From positions 4,331,001 to 4,395,000 of the forward strand of contig NZ_CP146343.1 of assembly GCF_037055275.1 (NCBI RefSeq): a DNA stretch of 64,000 nucleotides. Reading direction: 5' to 3'. Under the pieces are notes generated by a model. It had not been told where the DNA came from. It was given only the letters and a program-made list of their open reading frames with translations, and did no database searches. A program made the translations under genes and the position numbers. Below are positions 24,493 through 33,862 of this stretch, one piece after another. Origin of the DNA: Pseudomonas sp. ML2-2023-3 (GTDB taxonomy: Bacteria > Pseudomonadota > Gammaproteobacteria > Pseudomonadales > Pseudomonadaceae). The number at the start of each line of letters is the position of its first letter. Position 1 is the first letter of the stretch.

Positions 24493-27400
24493 TCAAGCGT
24501 CCACCGCACTCCATTGCTTGCCCAGGCGCTTGTCCGAAATCGGCACCTTGGTACCCAGTTGCTGGCCGAACAACGACACGCGGTATTCCTCCAGCCACCA
24601 GCGGTACAACTCAAGCTGCGGGTCGCGCTTGCCTTCCTGGGCGTGCTTGGTGGCACGCGCTTGATACTGCGCCCAAAGCCCGCTCAGCTCACCGCTCCAG
24701 ACCCGGTCTTTTTGAACCTGCCCCGGCAGTTTCTCAAGACGCATTTCTATCGCCTTGAGGTAACGCGGCAGCTCCTTGAGCCATATGGCCGGGGTTTCGC
24801 GGACAAAACCTGGATACACCAGATGACTCAACTGCTGCTTGATGTCATTCAGGGCAACCGCCTGGGCCAGATCGATCTTGCCTTTGAAGCGTTTTTGCAG
24901 ACCGTGCCAGAGCTTGAGAATATCCAGCGTCAGCCTGGCCAGCTTTTCGGCATGCTCGGTCCAGGCTCCGCGCTTGCGCTCGGCCAGTGAGGCCAGCCCG
25001 GCACCATCACGAGGCAATACCGCTTCGCCTTCAAGGATGCAGCTGTCGAGGCTTGCCAGCAGAATGTCTTCGACCAGACTTTCGACCCGGCCAAGCTCAC
25101 GGTACAACAAGCCCAGTTCGGTCAGCCCCGGCAGCTTGCCGCGCAAGAACTTCGCGGGCTCCGCCAGTTGTTGCATCAACAAGCGCTGCAAGGCTCGGCG
25201 ATGCTGGTATTCAGCCTCGGCCGGAGTCGAGAAACGCCCCTCCTTGACCGTATTGCCCTCTTCCACCAACGCCGGGTAAACCGTCATCGACAGGCCCGCG
25301 ATCTTTTGCTGGGTCTTCTCGGCAACCGGGGCGAACACCTTGGCCTCCACCGGCTGCTGATTTTTCGCCGTTTGCGGTACGGCCAGTGCCGCCTGGCTGG
25401 CCTGGGCGAAACGCGCCGTCAACTCGGCCAGATCACGTCCCTCACCCAGGAACTTGCCATCAGCGTCGACCACCTCGATGTTCATCTTCAGATGATTTTC
25501 GACCTGCTGCGCGGCCTCTGCCCACGCCTCGTCACTTACCCGTGCACCGGTCATGCGCAGCAGTTCGCGGCCCAGGGTCTGTGGCAGTGAACCTTGGGCA
25601 AACTCCATGCGCTCCAATGCCGCCTTGATGAAGTCAGGCACCGGTACAAAGTTTTTGCGCAACGCCTTGGGCAAACTGCGCACCAGAGCGATGCACTTGG
25701 CTTCGATCATGCCGGGCACCAGCCATTCCAGCCGCTCAGGCGGCAATACCGGCAGCAACGGCGCAGGCACCTTGACCGTCACACCATCACGGGGGTGGTT
25801 GGGTTCAAAGTGATAACTCAGCTCAAGGGTCAGATCACCCAAGTGCAGCGTGTCCGGGTAATGCCGGGCGGTGATTTCGGTGGCTTCACGGGCCAGCACG
25901 TCTTCTTCGCGCATGATCAACAGCTGCGGGTCTTTCTGGCTGTTGACCCGGTACCAGCTGTCAAAGGTCGCGGTCTGATGAATCTCGGCGGGCAGGCGGG
26001 CGTCATAGAACGCATACAGGGTTTCTTCGTCGGCCAGGATGTCCCGGCGCCGGGCCTTGGCTTCCAGCTCGTCGAGCTGCTCCAGCAGCTGCGCATTGGC
26101 GGTCAGGCACTTGGCACGGGACTGAATCTCGCCACGCACCAGCCCTTCACGGATAAACAACTCACGGGACAGTACCGGGTCAATCGGCCCGTAGTGCACG
26201 GCACGGCGACCGACCACGATCAGGCCGAACAAGGTGATTTGCTCGTAAGCCACCACTTGCCCGCGCTTCTTCTCCCAATGGGGTTCGAAATAGTTCTTTT
26301 TGATCAAATGCCCGGCCAGCGGTTCGATCCAGTCCGGCTCGATCTTGGCCACCATGCGCGCATACAGCTTGGTGGTCTCTACCAGTTCGGCGGTCATCAA
26401 CCACTGCGGGCGCTTTTTGCCCAGACCCGACGAGGGATGAATCCAGAACCGGCGCTGACGCGCGCCCAGGTAATCGCCGTCTTCGGTTTTTTGACCGATC
26501 TGGCTCAGCAAACCGGACAGCACCGCCTTGTGCAATTTCGGGTAATCGGCGGGCTCTTGATTGACCGTGAGCTGCATATCGCGACAGATCAGGCTCAATT
26601 GCCGATGGGAATCACGCCACTCGCGCAACCGCAGGTAGTTGAGGAAGTTTTTGCGGCACCAGTTACGCAACGGGCTGGCCGTCAACGCCTGGCGCTGCTC
26701 TTCAAAGCCGCGCCATACGTTGATCAGACCGGCGAAGTCAGAGTCGACATCTTTCCATTGAGCGTGGGCCTGATCCGCCGCTTGTTGACGCTCCGGCGGT
26801 CGCTCACGCGGGTCTTGCACCGACATCGCACTGGCGACAATCAATACTTCCTGCAAGCTGCCGAGCTTGGCGGCTTCGAGCAACATACGGCCCATGCGCG
26901 GGTCCACCGGCAAACGTGCCAACTGGCGCCCCAGCGGCGTGAGCTGATTCTCGCGGTTAACCGCCGACAACTCTTGCAGCAGGTTGAAACCGTCGGTGAT
27001 CGCCTTGCCATCCGGCGGCTCAATAAACGGAAATGCGGTAATTTCGCCCAGACGCAGGTGCAGCATCTGCAGGATTACTGCCGCAAGGTTGGTACGCAAA
27101 ATCTCGGGATCGGTAAACTCCGGGCGGCCGTTAAAGTCTTCTTCGGCATACAGCCGCACACAGATACCCGGTTCGACCCGGCCGCAACGCCCCTTGCGCT
27201 GGTTGGCGCTGGCCTGGGAAATCGCCTCGATCGGCAGACGCTGTACCTTGGCCCGGTAGCTGTAACGACTGATACGGGCCGTACCACTGTCGATCACATA
27301 GCGAATGCCCGGAACCGTGAGCGAAGTCTCCGCCACGTTGGTCGCCAGTACCACACGACGGCCCGGGTGCGACTGGAAAATCCGCTGCTGTTCGGCAGGC

Positions 27401-28404
27401 GACAGCCGCGCGTACAACGGCAAAATTTCAGTGTGCTTGAGCTGCGCCTTGCGCAACATGTCGGCGGCATCGCGAATTTCGCGTTCACCGGGCAAAAACA
27501 CCAGCACGTCGCCAGGGCTTTTGCGCTCACTGCGCTCGAAGGCCGCAATTTCGTCCAGCGTGGCAATGATGGCCTGATCGACACTCAGGTCTTCTTCGAC
27601 ATTGTTGCCCTCTTCGTCCTGCTCGGAGGTCAACGGGCGATACCAGGTCTCGACCGGGAAGGTACGGCCCGACACCTCGACAATTGGCGCGTCATTGAAG
27701 TGCTTGGAGAAGCGCTCCAGATCGATGGTCGCCGACGTGATGATGACTTTCAGGTCCGGACGGCGCGGCAGCAGAATCTTCAGATAACCCAGCAGGAAAT
27801 CGATGTTCAGACTGCGTTCGTGAGCTTCATCGACGATGATCGTGTCATAGCGCTCGAGATAGCGGTCGTGCTGGGTTTCGGCCAGCAGGATGCCATCGGT
27901 CATCAACTTGACCAGGGTATTGGAATCGCTCTGATCTTCAAACCGCACCTGATAGCCGACCAATGCGCCCAGTGGCGTGCCCAGCTCTTCGGCTACCCGG
28001 CTGGCAACGCTGCGCGCAGCGATCCGGCGCGGCTGAGTGTGGCCAATCAGACCGTGTTGTCCACGGCCGATTTCAAGGCAGATTTTCGGCAATTGGGTGG
28101 TTTTGCCCGAGCCGGTCTCACCCGCCAGAATCAACACCTGATGCTTGAGCAGCGCCGCCTTGATCTCATCGCGCTTGGCGGCAATCGGCAGATTTTCGTC
28201 ATAGCGAATCAACGGCACACTGGCCGCCCGTGCTGTCACCTGCGCACAGGATGCCTGGACCCGCTCGGCCCAGACGGCCAGCTTGGCCTCGTCAGGCTTT
28301 TTGCGCAGCTCATGCAGTTGCCGACGCAGCTTGTGGCGATCGGCGATCATGGCTTGATCAAGGTTTTTCAACAGTTGGTCGATAGCAGGCGATTCGTCAG
28401 TCAT
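24493..28404 (-). CDS. hrpA: ATP-dependent RNA helicase HrpA
   Basis: A 1303-residue DEAH-box helicase, of the usual HrpA length. Walker A is GETGSGKTTQLPK (about residue 95), the DEAH box is IIVDEAHERSLN (about 190), followed by SATID, QRKGRCGRVEPG, the helicase-associated HA2/OB region and the long C-terminal domain of unknown role (DUF3418). HrpA resolves stalled translation complexes and processes some mRNAs. The ATG at 28404 begins MTDESPAIDQLLKNL; an open extension to 28506 is unlikely to be coding. It is divergent from an EamA gene. Confidence 0.93.
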   Translation of the reverse strand: MTDESPAIDQLLKNLDQAMIADRHKLRRQLHELRKKPDEAKLAVWAERVQASCAQVTARAASVPLIRYDENLPIAAKRDEIKAALLKHQVLILAGETGSGKTTQLPKICLEIGRGQHGLIGHTQPRRIAARSVASRVAEELGTPLGALVGYQVRFEDQSDSNTLVKLMTDGILLAETQHDRYLERYDTIIVDEAHERSLNIDFLLGYLKILLPRRPDLKVIITSATIDLERFSKHFNDAPIVEVSGRTFPVETWYRPLTSEQDEEGNNVEEDLSVDQAIIATLDEIAAFERSERKSPGDVLVFLPGEREIRDAADMLRKAQLKHTEILPLYARLSPAEQQRIFQSHPGRRVVLATNVAETSLTVPGIRYVIDSGTARISRYSYRAKVQRLPIEAISQASANQRKGRCGRVEPGICVRLYAEEDFNGRPEFTDPEILRTNLAAVILQMLHLRLGEITAFPFIEPPDGKAITDGFNLLQELSAVNRENQLTPLGRQLARLPVDPRMGRMLLEAAKLGSLQEVLIVASAMSVQDPRERPPERQQAADQAHAQWKDVDSDFAGLINVWRGFEEQRQALTASPLRNWCRKNFLNYLRLREWRDSHRQLSLICRDMQLTVNQEPADYPKLHKAVLSGLLSQIGQKTEDGDYLGARQRRFWIHPSSGLGKKRPQWLMTAELVETTKLYARMVAKIEPDWIEPLAGHLIKKNYFEPHWEKKRGQVVAYEQITLFGLIVVGRRAVHYGPIDPVLSRELFIREGLVRGEIQSRAKCLTANAQLLEQLDELEAKARRRDILADEETLYAFYDARLPAEIHQTATFDSWYRVNSQKDPQLLIMREEDVLAREATEITARHYPDTLHLGDLTLELSYHFEPNHPRDGVTVKVPAPLLPVLPPERLEWLVPGMIEAKCIALVRSLPKALRKNFVPVPDFIKAALERMEFAQGSLPQTLGRELLRMTGARVSDEAWAEAAQQVENHLKMNIEVVDADGKFLGEGRDLAELTARFAQASQAALAVPQTAKNQQPVEAKVFAPVAEKTQQKIAGLSMTVYPALVEEGNTVKEGRFSTPAEAEYQHRRALQRLLMQQLAEPAKFLRGKLPGLTELGLLYRELGRVESLVEDILLASLDSCILEGEAVLPRDGAGLASLAERKRGAWTEHAEKLARLTLDILKLWHGLQKRFKGKIDLAQAVALNDIKQQLSHLVYPGFVRETPAIWLKELPRYLKAIEMRLEKLPGQVQKDRVWSGELSGLWAQYQARATKHAQEGKRDPQLELYRWWLEEYRVSLFGQQLGTKVPISDKRLGKQWSAVDA

Positions 28405-28546
28405 CAGGTGCGCAAAATCTTCGTAAATGCAGGGGGCGGATTGTCGCAGATTTAGGCGCTCATGCACGAATCTGTAGGAATTAGCGCGTTGTCTTGTCCG
28501 CTGCATCCCCTACACTGCCTGCCTTGAAACCTGTAAGGAAAATCCC

Positions 28547-29440
28547 GTGAGACTTGTCGATTTGGTGCGCATGCTGTCGTTAGCAGGCATTTGGGGGGCC
28601 AGCTTTCTGTTTATGCGGATCATCGCACCAGTGCTTGGGACCATTCCTACTGCATTCTTCCGGGTATCCATCGCCGCTACGGGCCTGGTGGTGATCTTGG
28701 CGCTGATGCGCGTGCGCTGGGATTTCGGCGGCAAGCTCAAGGTCATTTTGATTCTGGGGGTCATCAACTCCGGCGTTCCGGCCACACTGTATTCGGTGGC
28801 GGCCCAGGTATTGCCTGCCGGTTACTCATCCATTTTCAACGCCACCACCCCGTTGATGGGCGTGTTGATTGGCGGTCTGTTTTTCAGCGAAAAACTGACC
28901 CTGACCAAAATGGCCGGGGTGTTTCTGGGATTACTCGGTGTAGGGATCTTGACCCGGGCCGGGCCGGTTGCTTTCAATCTGGACTTGCTGATGGGCGCCC
29001 TCGCCTGCCTGCTGGCCACCACCTTTTATGGCTTTGCCGGCTTTCTGGCCCGCCGCTGGCTGGACCAGCAAGGCGGTCTTGACCCACGGCTTTCGGCCTT
29101 GGGCAGCATGCTTGGGGCAACCCTGTTCCTGTTGCCTCTGTTTGGCCTGAGTGTGATTAATCAGCCACCCGTGAGCTGGGGTGGAATGAGTGTGTGGTTA
29201 TCGTTGCTGGGACTGGGGCTGGTGTGCACGGCATTTGCCTACATCCTGTACTTCCGCTTACTGACAAGCATTGGACCGGTCAAATCCATGACCGTAACGT
29301 TCATGATCCCGCCGTTTGGCGTGCTGTGGGGCGCGCTGTTTCTGGGTGAGCCGCTGTCAATGGCGCACCTGTATGGCGGGCTGCTGATCGCCGTGGCGCT
29401 GTGGCTGGTGCTCAAGCCCGGAGCGTTGGCCAAAACCTGA
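28547..29440 (+). CDS. EamA/DMT-family transporter
   Basis: A 297-residue inner-membrane protein with ten hydrophobic segments in two EamA repeats: SLAGIWGASFLFMRIIAP at the first helix and LVCTAFAYILYFRLLTSIGPV in the second repeat are typical. It starts with GTG after TAAGGAAAATCCC. A perfect palindrome follows its stop. It converges on another EamA gene (29487-30350), but the two are of different subgroups. Substrate unknown. Confidence 0.85.
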   Translation: MRLVDLVRMLSLAGIWGASFLFMRIIAPVLGTIPTAFFRVSIAATGLVVILALMRVRWDFGGKLKVILILGVINSGVPATLYSVAAQVLPAGYSSIFNATTPLMGVLIGGLFFSEKLTLTKMAGVFLGLLGVGILTRAGPVAFNLDLLMGALACLLATTFYGFAGFLARRWLDQQGGLDPRLSALGSMLGATLFLLPLFGLSVINQPPVSWGGMSVWLSLLGLGLVCTAFAYILYFRLLTSIGPVKSMTVTFMIPPFGVLWGALFLGEPLSMAHLYGGLLIAVALWLVLKPGALAKT

Positions 29441-29443
29441 ATC

Positions 29444-29468
29444 TGTAGCCGCTGCCGCAGCGGCTACA
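29444..29468. terminator. Palindromic repeat/terminator between two convergent EamA genes
   Basis: TGTAGCCGCTG-CCG-CAGCGGCTACA is a perfect inverted repeat with 11-base arms. It starts three bases after one stop codon. There is no T-run, so it may act by stabilising the 3' end rather than as a classic terminator. Same repeat class as 32640 and 42539. Confidence 0.6.
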
Positions 29469-29486
29469 CAAACACAAGCAGTATCC

Positions 29487-30350
29487 TCAGGTGGTCTTAC
29501 GGAACACAAACATCAACCCGATGATAATCATGGCCATCCCGAGCACACTCAACGCTGCCAGCTTGTTGCCGAAAATCAGGTAGTCCATGAACGCAGTCAC
29601 GGCGGGCACCAGATAGAACAGGCTGGTGACGTTGACCAGGTTGCCTCGGGCAATCATCCGGTACAGCAGCAAGGTTGCCATCACCGAAACCACCAGCCCC
29701 ATCCACAAAACCGGCACCACAAAGCCCGCGCCGTGCTCGAAGTGAAATGGCTGGAACGGCACACACACCGCGCACACCAGCAGACCTGCAAGGTATTGCA
29801 ACGGCAGTGTGCCGAGAGGATTCCGGGTGATGCGTTTTTGCATCAAGGTCCCTGCCGTCATGCTGGCAAGGGCCAACAGGGCAAACAACATCCCGGCCCA
29901 CGACAAACCCGCCAGACCGATGTTCTGGTACACCACCAGAACCAGCCCGGCCAGCCCCAGCAGCAACCCGAGGGAACGGCTCAAGGAGTGTTTACGCTCC
30001 ATGATCACGGCAGTGAGAATCGGCTGCACACCCATCACCGTGGCCATGACGCCGGGCGTCACTTTCAGCTCCAGTGCCAACAGATAAAAAATCTGATACG
30101 CCGCCAGCAACACCACACCCGTTGCCATCGCATAACTGATCGCCCTGGCGCCACGGGGCATCTGAAACTTCATCAACGGGATGATCAGCACCAAAGCCAT
30201 CAAGGCAATAGCAAAACGGATCAACAAAAAGGCAAACGGCGAGGCGTGAGCCAGCCCCCATTTGGAGAAAATCGCACCGCTGCTCCACAGCAGTACAAAC
30301 AGGCACGTGGAAGCAGCCGCCAGCGCGGACTCTTTAGTCATATAAAACAT
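29487..30350 (-). CDS. EamA/DMT-family transporter
   Basis: A 287-residue, ten-helix inner-membrane protein of two EamA repeats; the second repeat shows LLYRMIARGNLVNVTSLFYLVPAVTAFMDY-type spacing. Three possible starts lie close together: GTG 30359, ATG 30350 and ATG 30341. ATG 30350 is best spaced from ACAGG. A hairpin followed by TTTTTT lies at about 30370-30400 upstream on the same strand, separating it from whatever is transcribed from 30634. Substrate unknown. Confidence 0.82.
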   Translation of the reverse strand: MFYMTKESALAAASTCLFVLLWSSGAIFSKWGLAHASPFAFLLIRFAIALMALVLIIPLMKFQMPRGARAISYAMATGVVLLAAYQIFYLLALELKVTPGVMATVMGVQPILTAVIMERKHSLSRSLGLLLGLAGLVLVVYQNIGLAGLSWAGMLFALLALASMTAGTLMQKRITRNPLGTLPLQYLAGLLVCAVCVPFQPFHFEHGAGFVVPVLWMGLVVSVMATLLLYRMIARGNLVNVTSLFYLVPAVTAFMDYLIFGNKLAALSVLGMAMIIIGLMFVFRKTT

Positions 30351-30442
30351 GGATAACACCTGTCATCAGGCAAAAAAGCCGACTCAGCCGAAACTGAAGT
30401 TCAATGGTTTTTTAGACGGGTACGGGCAGCCGAGCGATCAGC

Positions 30443-30634
30443 TCAGCCCGCAACAACACCCGGTGGCGATACGACGACGTACACCACAGTGCGACTGACA
30501 GGAGGTGGGTAGTGACTGATCTGCGCAGGCTGCTGGTTTGCACACGGCACGACGCCAGCAGTGACTGCTGAAACGACAACGCTATGTGGAAAGGAAACCG
30601 GCATGGGCTGATCTTTTTGAAGAGAGGATATCGA
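30443..30634 (-). other. Possible unannotated short transcript or small ORF
   Basis: The 390-base gap 30351-30740 holds a promoter-like pair on the minus strand: TTGCAT (30665-30670), 18 bases, TATAGT (30641-30646), with a start near 30634. Downstream is a 53-codon ORF (30443-30604, starting MPVSFPHSVVVSAVTAGVVPC, rich in Val and Pro, without a good ribosome binding site). A bulged hairpin with CGGCTTTTTT follows near 30370-30400. It may be an sRNA, a small protein, or chance. The -35 match is weak. Confidence 0.3.
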
Positions 30635-30740
30635 GCGTCGACTATAACCAGCGCCCGACATTAAATGCAACGACTCAACTGATTAAGAATGGGCGAGAGT
30701 CGAGTAAAACGAAGAGCTACACATTCGCTCAGACAGCTCT

Positions 30741-31469
30741 ATGCCAAAACCCAGAACCCGGCTCAAGCACCAGCTTTTTAAATCACAGGCCAGGACAGCA
30801 GCTTGCTCAATACTGGCCAACGCACTGCCAACACAGTCCGGTGAAGCCATAGTGTTCAGACCCATCGACGCCCTGGCACTTGACGCATTCAATGGGTGGG
30901 GGGATGGCGTTCACTTTTCATGGGAAGAAGTACCCCTCTGGAAGGCCAGGGAACCCTGGTCATTCGACTTATCCATCTGGTGCGGCTCAGAGCTTTGCGG
31001 ACTGTGTTTCGCCAACCCCAACCAGAGCCGGTTGCGAACCAAAATTATCCGACTGGAAGGCAACCCCGACATCCGACATCCGCTGAAAAATCGCGTAGCT
31101 GCGGTGGCAATGCTTGCCGTGGAGCACTATGCGCAAAAGGTGGGAAGTCGGTGGCTGGAAATTCAAGAACCGGCCCAGGAAGCCATGAAGGTCTATCAGG
31201 AACTGGGGTTTAAATTTGATGCATTCGGACGGCTTGTTATAGACCTGAAGAAGGTCGAGCATCATTTGCGCTGTACAATAAACAACCAAAATGGTGGCGA
31301 TATGCCGGTCACGACCCCAACACCCGCCTCACCAAAGACCAAGCCCCACAGTGAGAGTAAACCCCGAGGTGCGACCACTTCAGCCACTCAGCAGCGTTTT
31401 TTACGCGTTGCAGTCAATGGCAGCAAAGCAGATGAACCTTCAGGTGTTTTAGCAGGCAGCCCGCTTTAA
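30741..31469 (+). CDS. GNAT-like accessory protein with a disordered tail
   Basis: A 242-residue protein I do not fully recognise. Residues 35-170 look like a GNAT acetyltransferase fold: WSFDLSIWCGSELCGLCFAN (central strands), then VAAVAMLAVEHYAQKVGSRW, LEIQEPAQEAMKVYQELGF and a final strand, the usual acetyl-CoA-site order although the QxxGxG/A motif is degenerate. Residues 185-242 are Pro/Ser/Thr/Lys-rich and probably disordered. Codon choice and base composition look less GC-rich than the neighbours, so it may be an acquired gene. No ribosome binding site is clear before the ATG. Ends at a bidirectional terminator. Confidence 0.6.
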   Translation: MPKPRTRLKHQLFKSQARTAACSILANALPTQSGEAIVFRPIDALALDAFNGWGDGVHFSWEEVPLWKAREPWSFDLSIWCGSELCGLCFANPNQSRLRTKIIRLEGNPDIRHPLKNRVAAVAMLAVEHYAQKVGSRWLEIQEPAQEAMKVYQELGFKFDAFGRLVIDLKKVEHHLRCTINNQNGGDMPVTTPTPASPKTKPHSESKPRGATTSATQQRFLRVAVNGSKADEPSGVLAGSPL

Positions 31470-31473
31470 TAAT

Positions 31474-31509
31474 CCAAAAAAAACCGCTCACTCATGAGCG
31501 GTTCTTTTA
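31474..31509. terminator. Bidirectional terminator between the GNAT-like gene and lpxO
   Basis: AACCGCTCA-CTCA-TGAGCGGTT is a nine-base-pair hairpin with eight A on the left and CTTTTAT on the right, serving both convergent genes. Confidence 0.88.
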
Positions 31510-31519
31510 TGTTGTGAAA

Positions 31520-32458
31520 TCAGCCAAACAACCAACGCCACAGCAGTACCAGCACCAGCACTGCCAATATCGGGCGGGCTATGCGATACAACTTGGGATT
31601 GCGGCGCTTCCATTGCTTGACCACGCCGCTGAAGCGATCGCTGAAGGTTTTGCTCCAGGCGTACGCCTTGTTGATGCCGCCTACGCGCTCATCATCGAGG
31701 TTCTGCGGCGCAGTGGCTTTACCCAGTTGCGCGCTGACCCAGCGGTTGATACGGGTCATGAAGGGACTGGTAAGCGGGCGTTCGATATCGCAAAACAGGA
31801 TGACGCGAGTCATGTCGGTCTCATTCTTGACCCAATGCACGTAGGTCTCGTCGAACATCACGTCTTCACCATCACGCCACGCGTATTCCTCACCATCTAC
31901 GAAGATACGGCAGGCATCGGAGTTGGGGGTCGACAGCCCCAGGTGATATCGCAGCGATCCGGCAAACGGATCACGGTGCGGGTTGAGGTGGCTACCGCCC
32001 GGCAGCAAGGCAAACATCGCGCCTTTAACATTGGGGATGCTGTTGACCAGCTCAACGGTTTTCGGGCACAGCAACTCGGCCGATGGCAACGCCTTGTCGT
32101 ACCACTTGAGGTAAAAACGCTTCCAGCCTTTTTTGAAAAACGAGCCAAAGCCGGCGTCGTTATTTTTTTCTGCGGCGCGAATGTAGCCCTCGTCGAACAG
32201 GTGCATGGCTTCTTCGCGGATCGCTTGCCAGTTGTCCTTGAGGACATCCAGCTCAGGGAACTTGCTGCGGTCCAGGTACGGTTTGGACGGTACGCCGGAG
32301 AACAAGTACATCAGGGCGTTGTAGGGCGCAAAGAACGCTGAGTGATTGACGAACTGGCGTAACACCGGCAGCCGTGCCTTACCGCGAAAATGCACGTAAA
32401 GGATGCTGCCGACAAACAGCAGTATGAGCCCTGCCTTGATGGCGAAGGATAAGGTCAT
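31520..32458 (-). CDS. lpxO: Aspartyl/asparaginyl beta-hydroxylase, LpxO type
   Basis: A 312-residue Fe(II)/2-oxoglutarate oxygenase that adds a 2-hydroxyl to the secondary acyl chain of lipid A at the inner membrane. A membrane anchor covers residues 6-24 and a second hydrophobic stretch ends the protein (ILAVLVLVLLWRWLF). The metal site is HLNPHRDP (H..D pair) with the distal His in YVHWVKNETDMTRVILF. GAGGAG precedes the ATG. Pseudomonas often has two LpxO copies, and this could be either, or a related beta-hydroxylase. Transcribed alone. Confidence 0.85.
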   Translation of the reverse strand: MTLSFAIKAGLILLFVGSILYVHFRGKARLPVLRQFVNHSAFFAPYNALMYLFSGVPSKPYLDRSKFPELDVLKDNWQAIREEAMHLFDEGYIRAAEKNNDAGFGSFFKKGWKRFYLKWYDKALPSAELLCPKTVELVNSIPNVKGAMFALLPGGSHLNPHRDPFAGSLRYHLGLSTPNSDACRIFVDGEEYAWRDGEDVMFDETYVHWVKNETDMTRVILFCDIERPLTSPFMTRINRWVSAQLGKATAPQNLDDERVGGINKAYAWSKTFSDRFSGVVKQWKRRNPKLYRIARPILAVLVLVLLWRWLFG

Positions 32459-32639
32459 GCAACAACTCCTCGAAAATACCGTGCGGCACCAATAGCCCGA
32501 CGTGGCAGCCGGCCATGATAAACACTAGCGACGTAGGACAAAACCCATCGAAACCAATATTCGGAGCAATGTACTACGCGAAGGGTAATGATTATGCATG
32601 TTGAGGAGCAAATCGCTTTGACGTGGGTCAGCAACAACC

Positions 32640-32672
32640 GTAGCCGCTGGCGCAGGCTGCGCCGGCGGCTAC
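32640..32672. repeat. Inverted repeat between cysK and lpxO
   Basis: GTAGCCGC-TG-GCGCA-GGC-TGCGC-CG-GCGGCTAC folds into a long hairpin. It is a variant of the GTAGCCGCTG palindrome class and lies ten bases beyond the cysK stop codon. Confidence 0.65.
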
Positions 32673-32682
32673 AGGCCCGTGT

Positions 32683-33657
32683 TTACTGGTGCAGCTCCTG
32701 CTCACTGAACATGTCGCTGAACAGGAAGCTCGACAGGTAGCGCTCACCCGAATCCGGAAGGATCACGACAATGGTCTTGCCTTGCATTTCCGGGGTTTCT
32801 GCCAGGCGCACCGCCACGGCCATCGCAGCCCCGCAGGAGATCCCGCACAAGATGCCTTCTTCCTGCATCAGGCGCAGGGCCATGGCCTTGGATTCGTCAT
32901 CGCTGACCAGCTCGACCTTGTCGACAATCGACAGATCAAGGTTTTTCGGTACGAAACCGGCGCCGATACCCTGGATCTTGTGCGGTGATGGCTTGATTTC
33001 CTCCCCCGCCAGCGCCTGGGTAATCACCGGCGAAGTGATGGGCTCAACTGCCACCGACAAAATCGGCTTGCCCTGGGTGTGCTTGATATAGCGCGAAACC
33101 CCGGTAATCGTACCGCCGGTACCGACGCCAGAAACCAGCACGTCAACGCCGCCATCGGTGTCGTTCCAGATTTCCGGACCCGTGGTTTTTTCATGAATCG
33201 CCGGGTTGGCCGGATTTTCAAACTGCTGCGGCATGAAGTACCGCGCCGGGTCGCTGGCCTGGATTTCTGCGGCCTTGTCGATAGCGCCCTTCATGCCCTT
33301 GGCCGGCTCGGTCAACACCAGCTCGGCCCCCAGCGCCTTTAGCACCTTGCGCCGTTCTATGCTCATCGATGACGGCATGGTCAACGTCAATTTATAACCG
33401 CGCGCTGCTGCGACAAACGCCAGGCCGATCCCCGTGTTCCCCGACGTAGGCTCGATGATGGTCATGCCCGGCTTGAGCACGCCGCGGCTTTCGGCATCCC
33501 AGATCATGTTGGCGCCAATTCGGCATTTGACCGAATAACCGGGGTTACGGCCTTCGATCTTGGCCAGGATTGTCACGCCACGGGGTGCAATGCTGTTGAT
33601 CTGCACTAAAGGCGTGTTGCCGATGGATTGGGCGTTGTCTGCAAAAATGCGGCTCAT
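32683..33657 (-). CDS. cysK: Cysteine synthase A (O-acetylserine sulfhydrylase)
   Basis: A 324-residue PLP enzyme that makes cysteine from O-acetylserine and sulfide in the cytoplasm. The PLP lysine is K44 in NPGYSVKCR, the substrate loop is [13 protein letters not shown] (about 68-80) and the phosphate loop is [12 protein letters not shown] (about 176-187). The PLP nitrogen Ser lies in [10 protein letters not shown] near the end. The ATG at 33657 ([18 protein letters not shown]) is the family start; an open extension to 33693 is not used. It is divergent from a MoxR ATPase gene. Confidence 0.94.
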   Translation of the reverse strand: MSRIFADNAQSIGNTPLVQINSIAPRGVTILAKIEGRNPGYSVKCRIGANMIWDAESRGVLKPGMTIIEPTSGNTGIGLAFVAAARGYKLTLTMPSSMSIERRKVLKALGAELVLTEPAKGMKGAIDKAAEIQASDPARYFMPQQFENPANPAIHEKTTGPEIWNDTDGGVDVLVSGVGTGGTITGVSRYIKHTQGKPILSVAVEPITSPVITQALAGEEIKPSPHKIQGIGAGFVPKNLDLSIVDKVELVSDDESKAMALRLMQEEGILCGISCGAAMAVAVRLAETPEMQGKTIVVILPDSGERYLSSFLFSDMFSEQELHQ

Positions 33658-33862
33658 GGCGGGGTCCTTGTGCACCTTTTGGGAAGATCCCAAGGGTAGG
33701 CCTCACGCCGACATGCGTCCAGTCATGACGTGACGCTTCATTCAGAGACTGAATGGTGCGTCTGCGTTCATGTTCGTCGGGCGGCGCGTTATAGTCGGAC
33801 ATACTTTTAGTTCCCCCGCCCTGCCCCATGCAGGGCCCGGGTCATGGTTTGAGGAATAACAG

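Noticed and set aside
25594..28455. A 953-codon open frame on the plus strand opposite hrpA
   Set aside because: It is entirely antisense to hrpA, whose helicase motifs are intact. Long antisense frames are common in GC-rich genomes with biased third positions, and this one has no ribosome binding site or recognisable domain.
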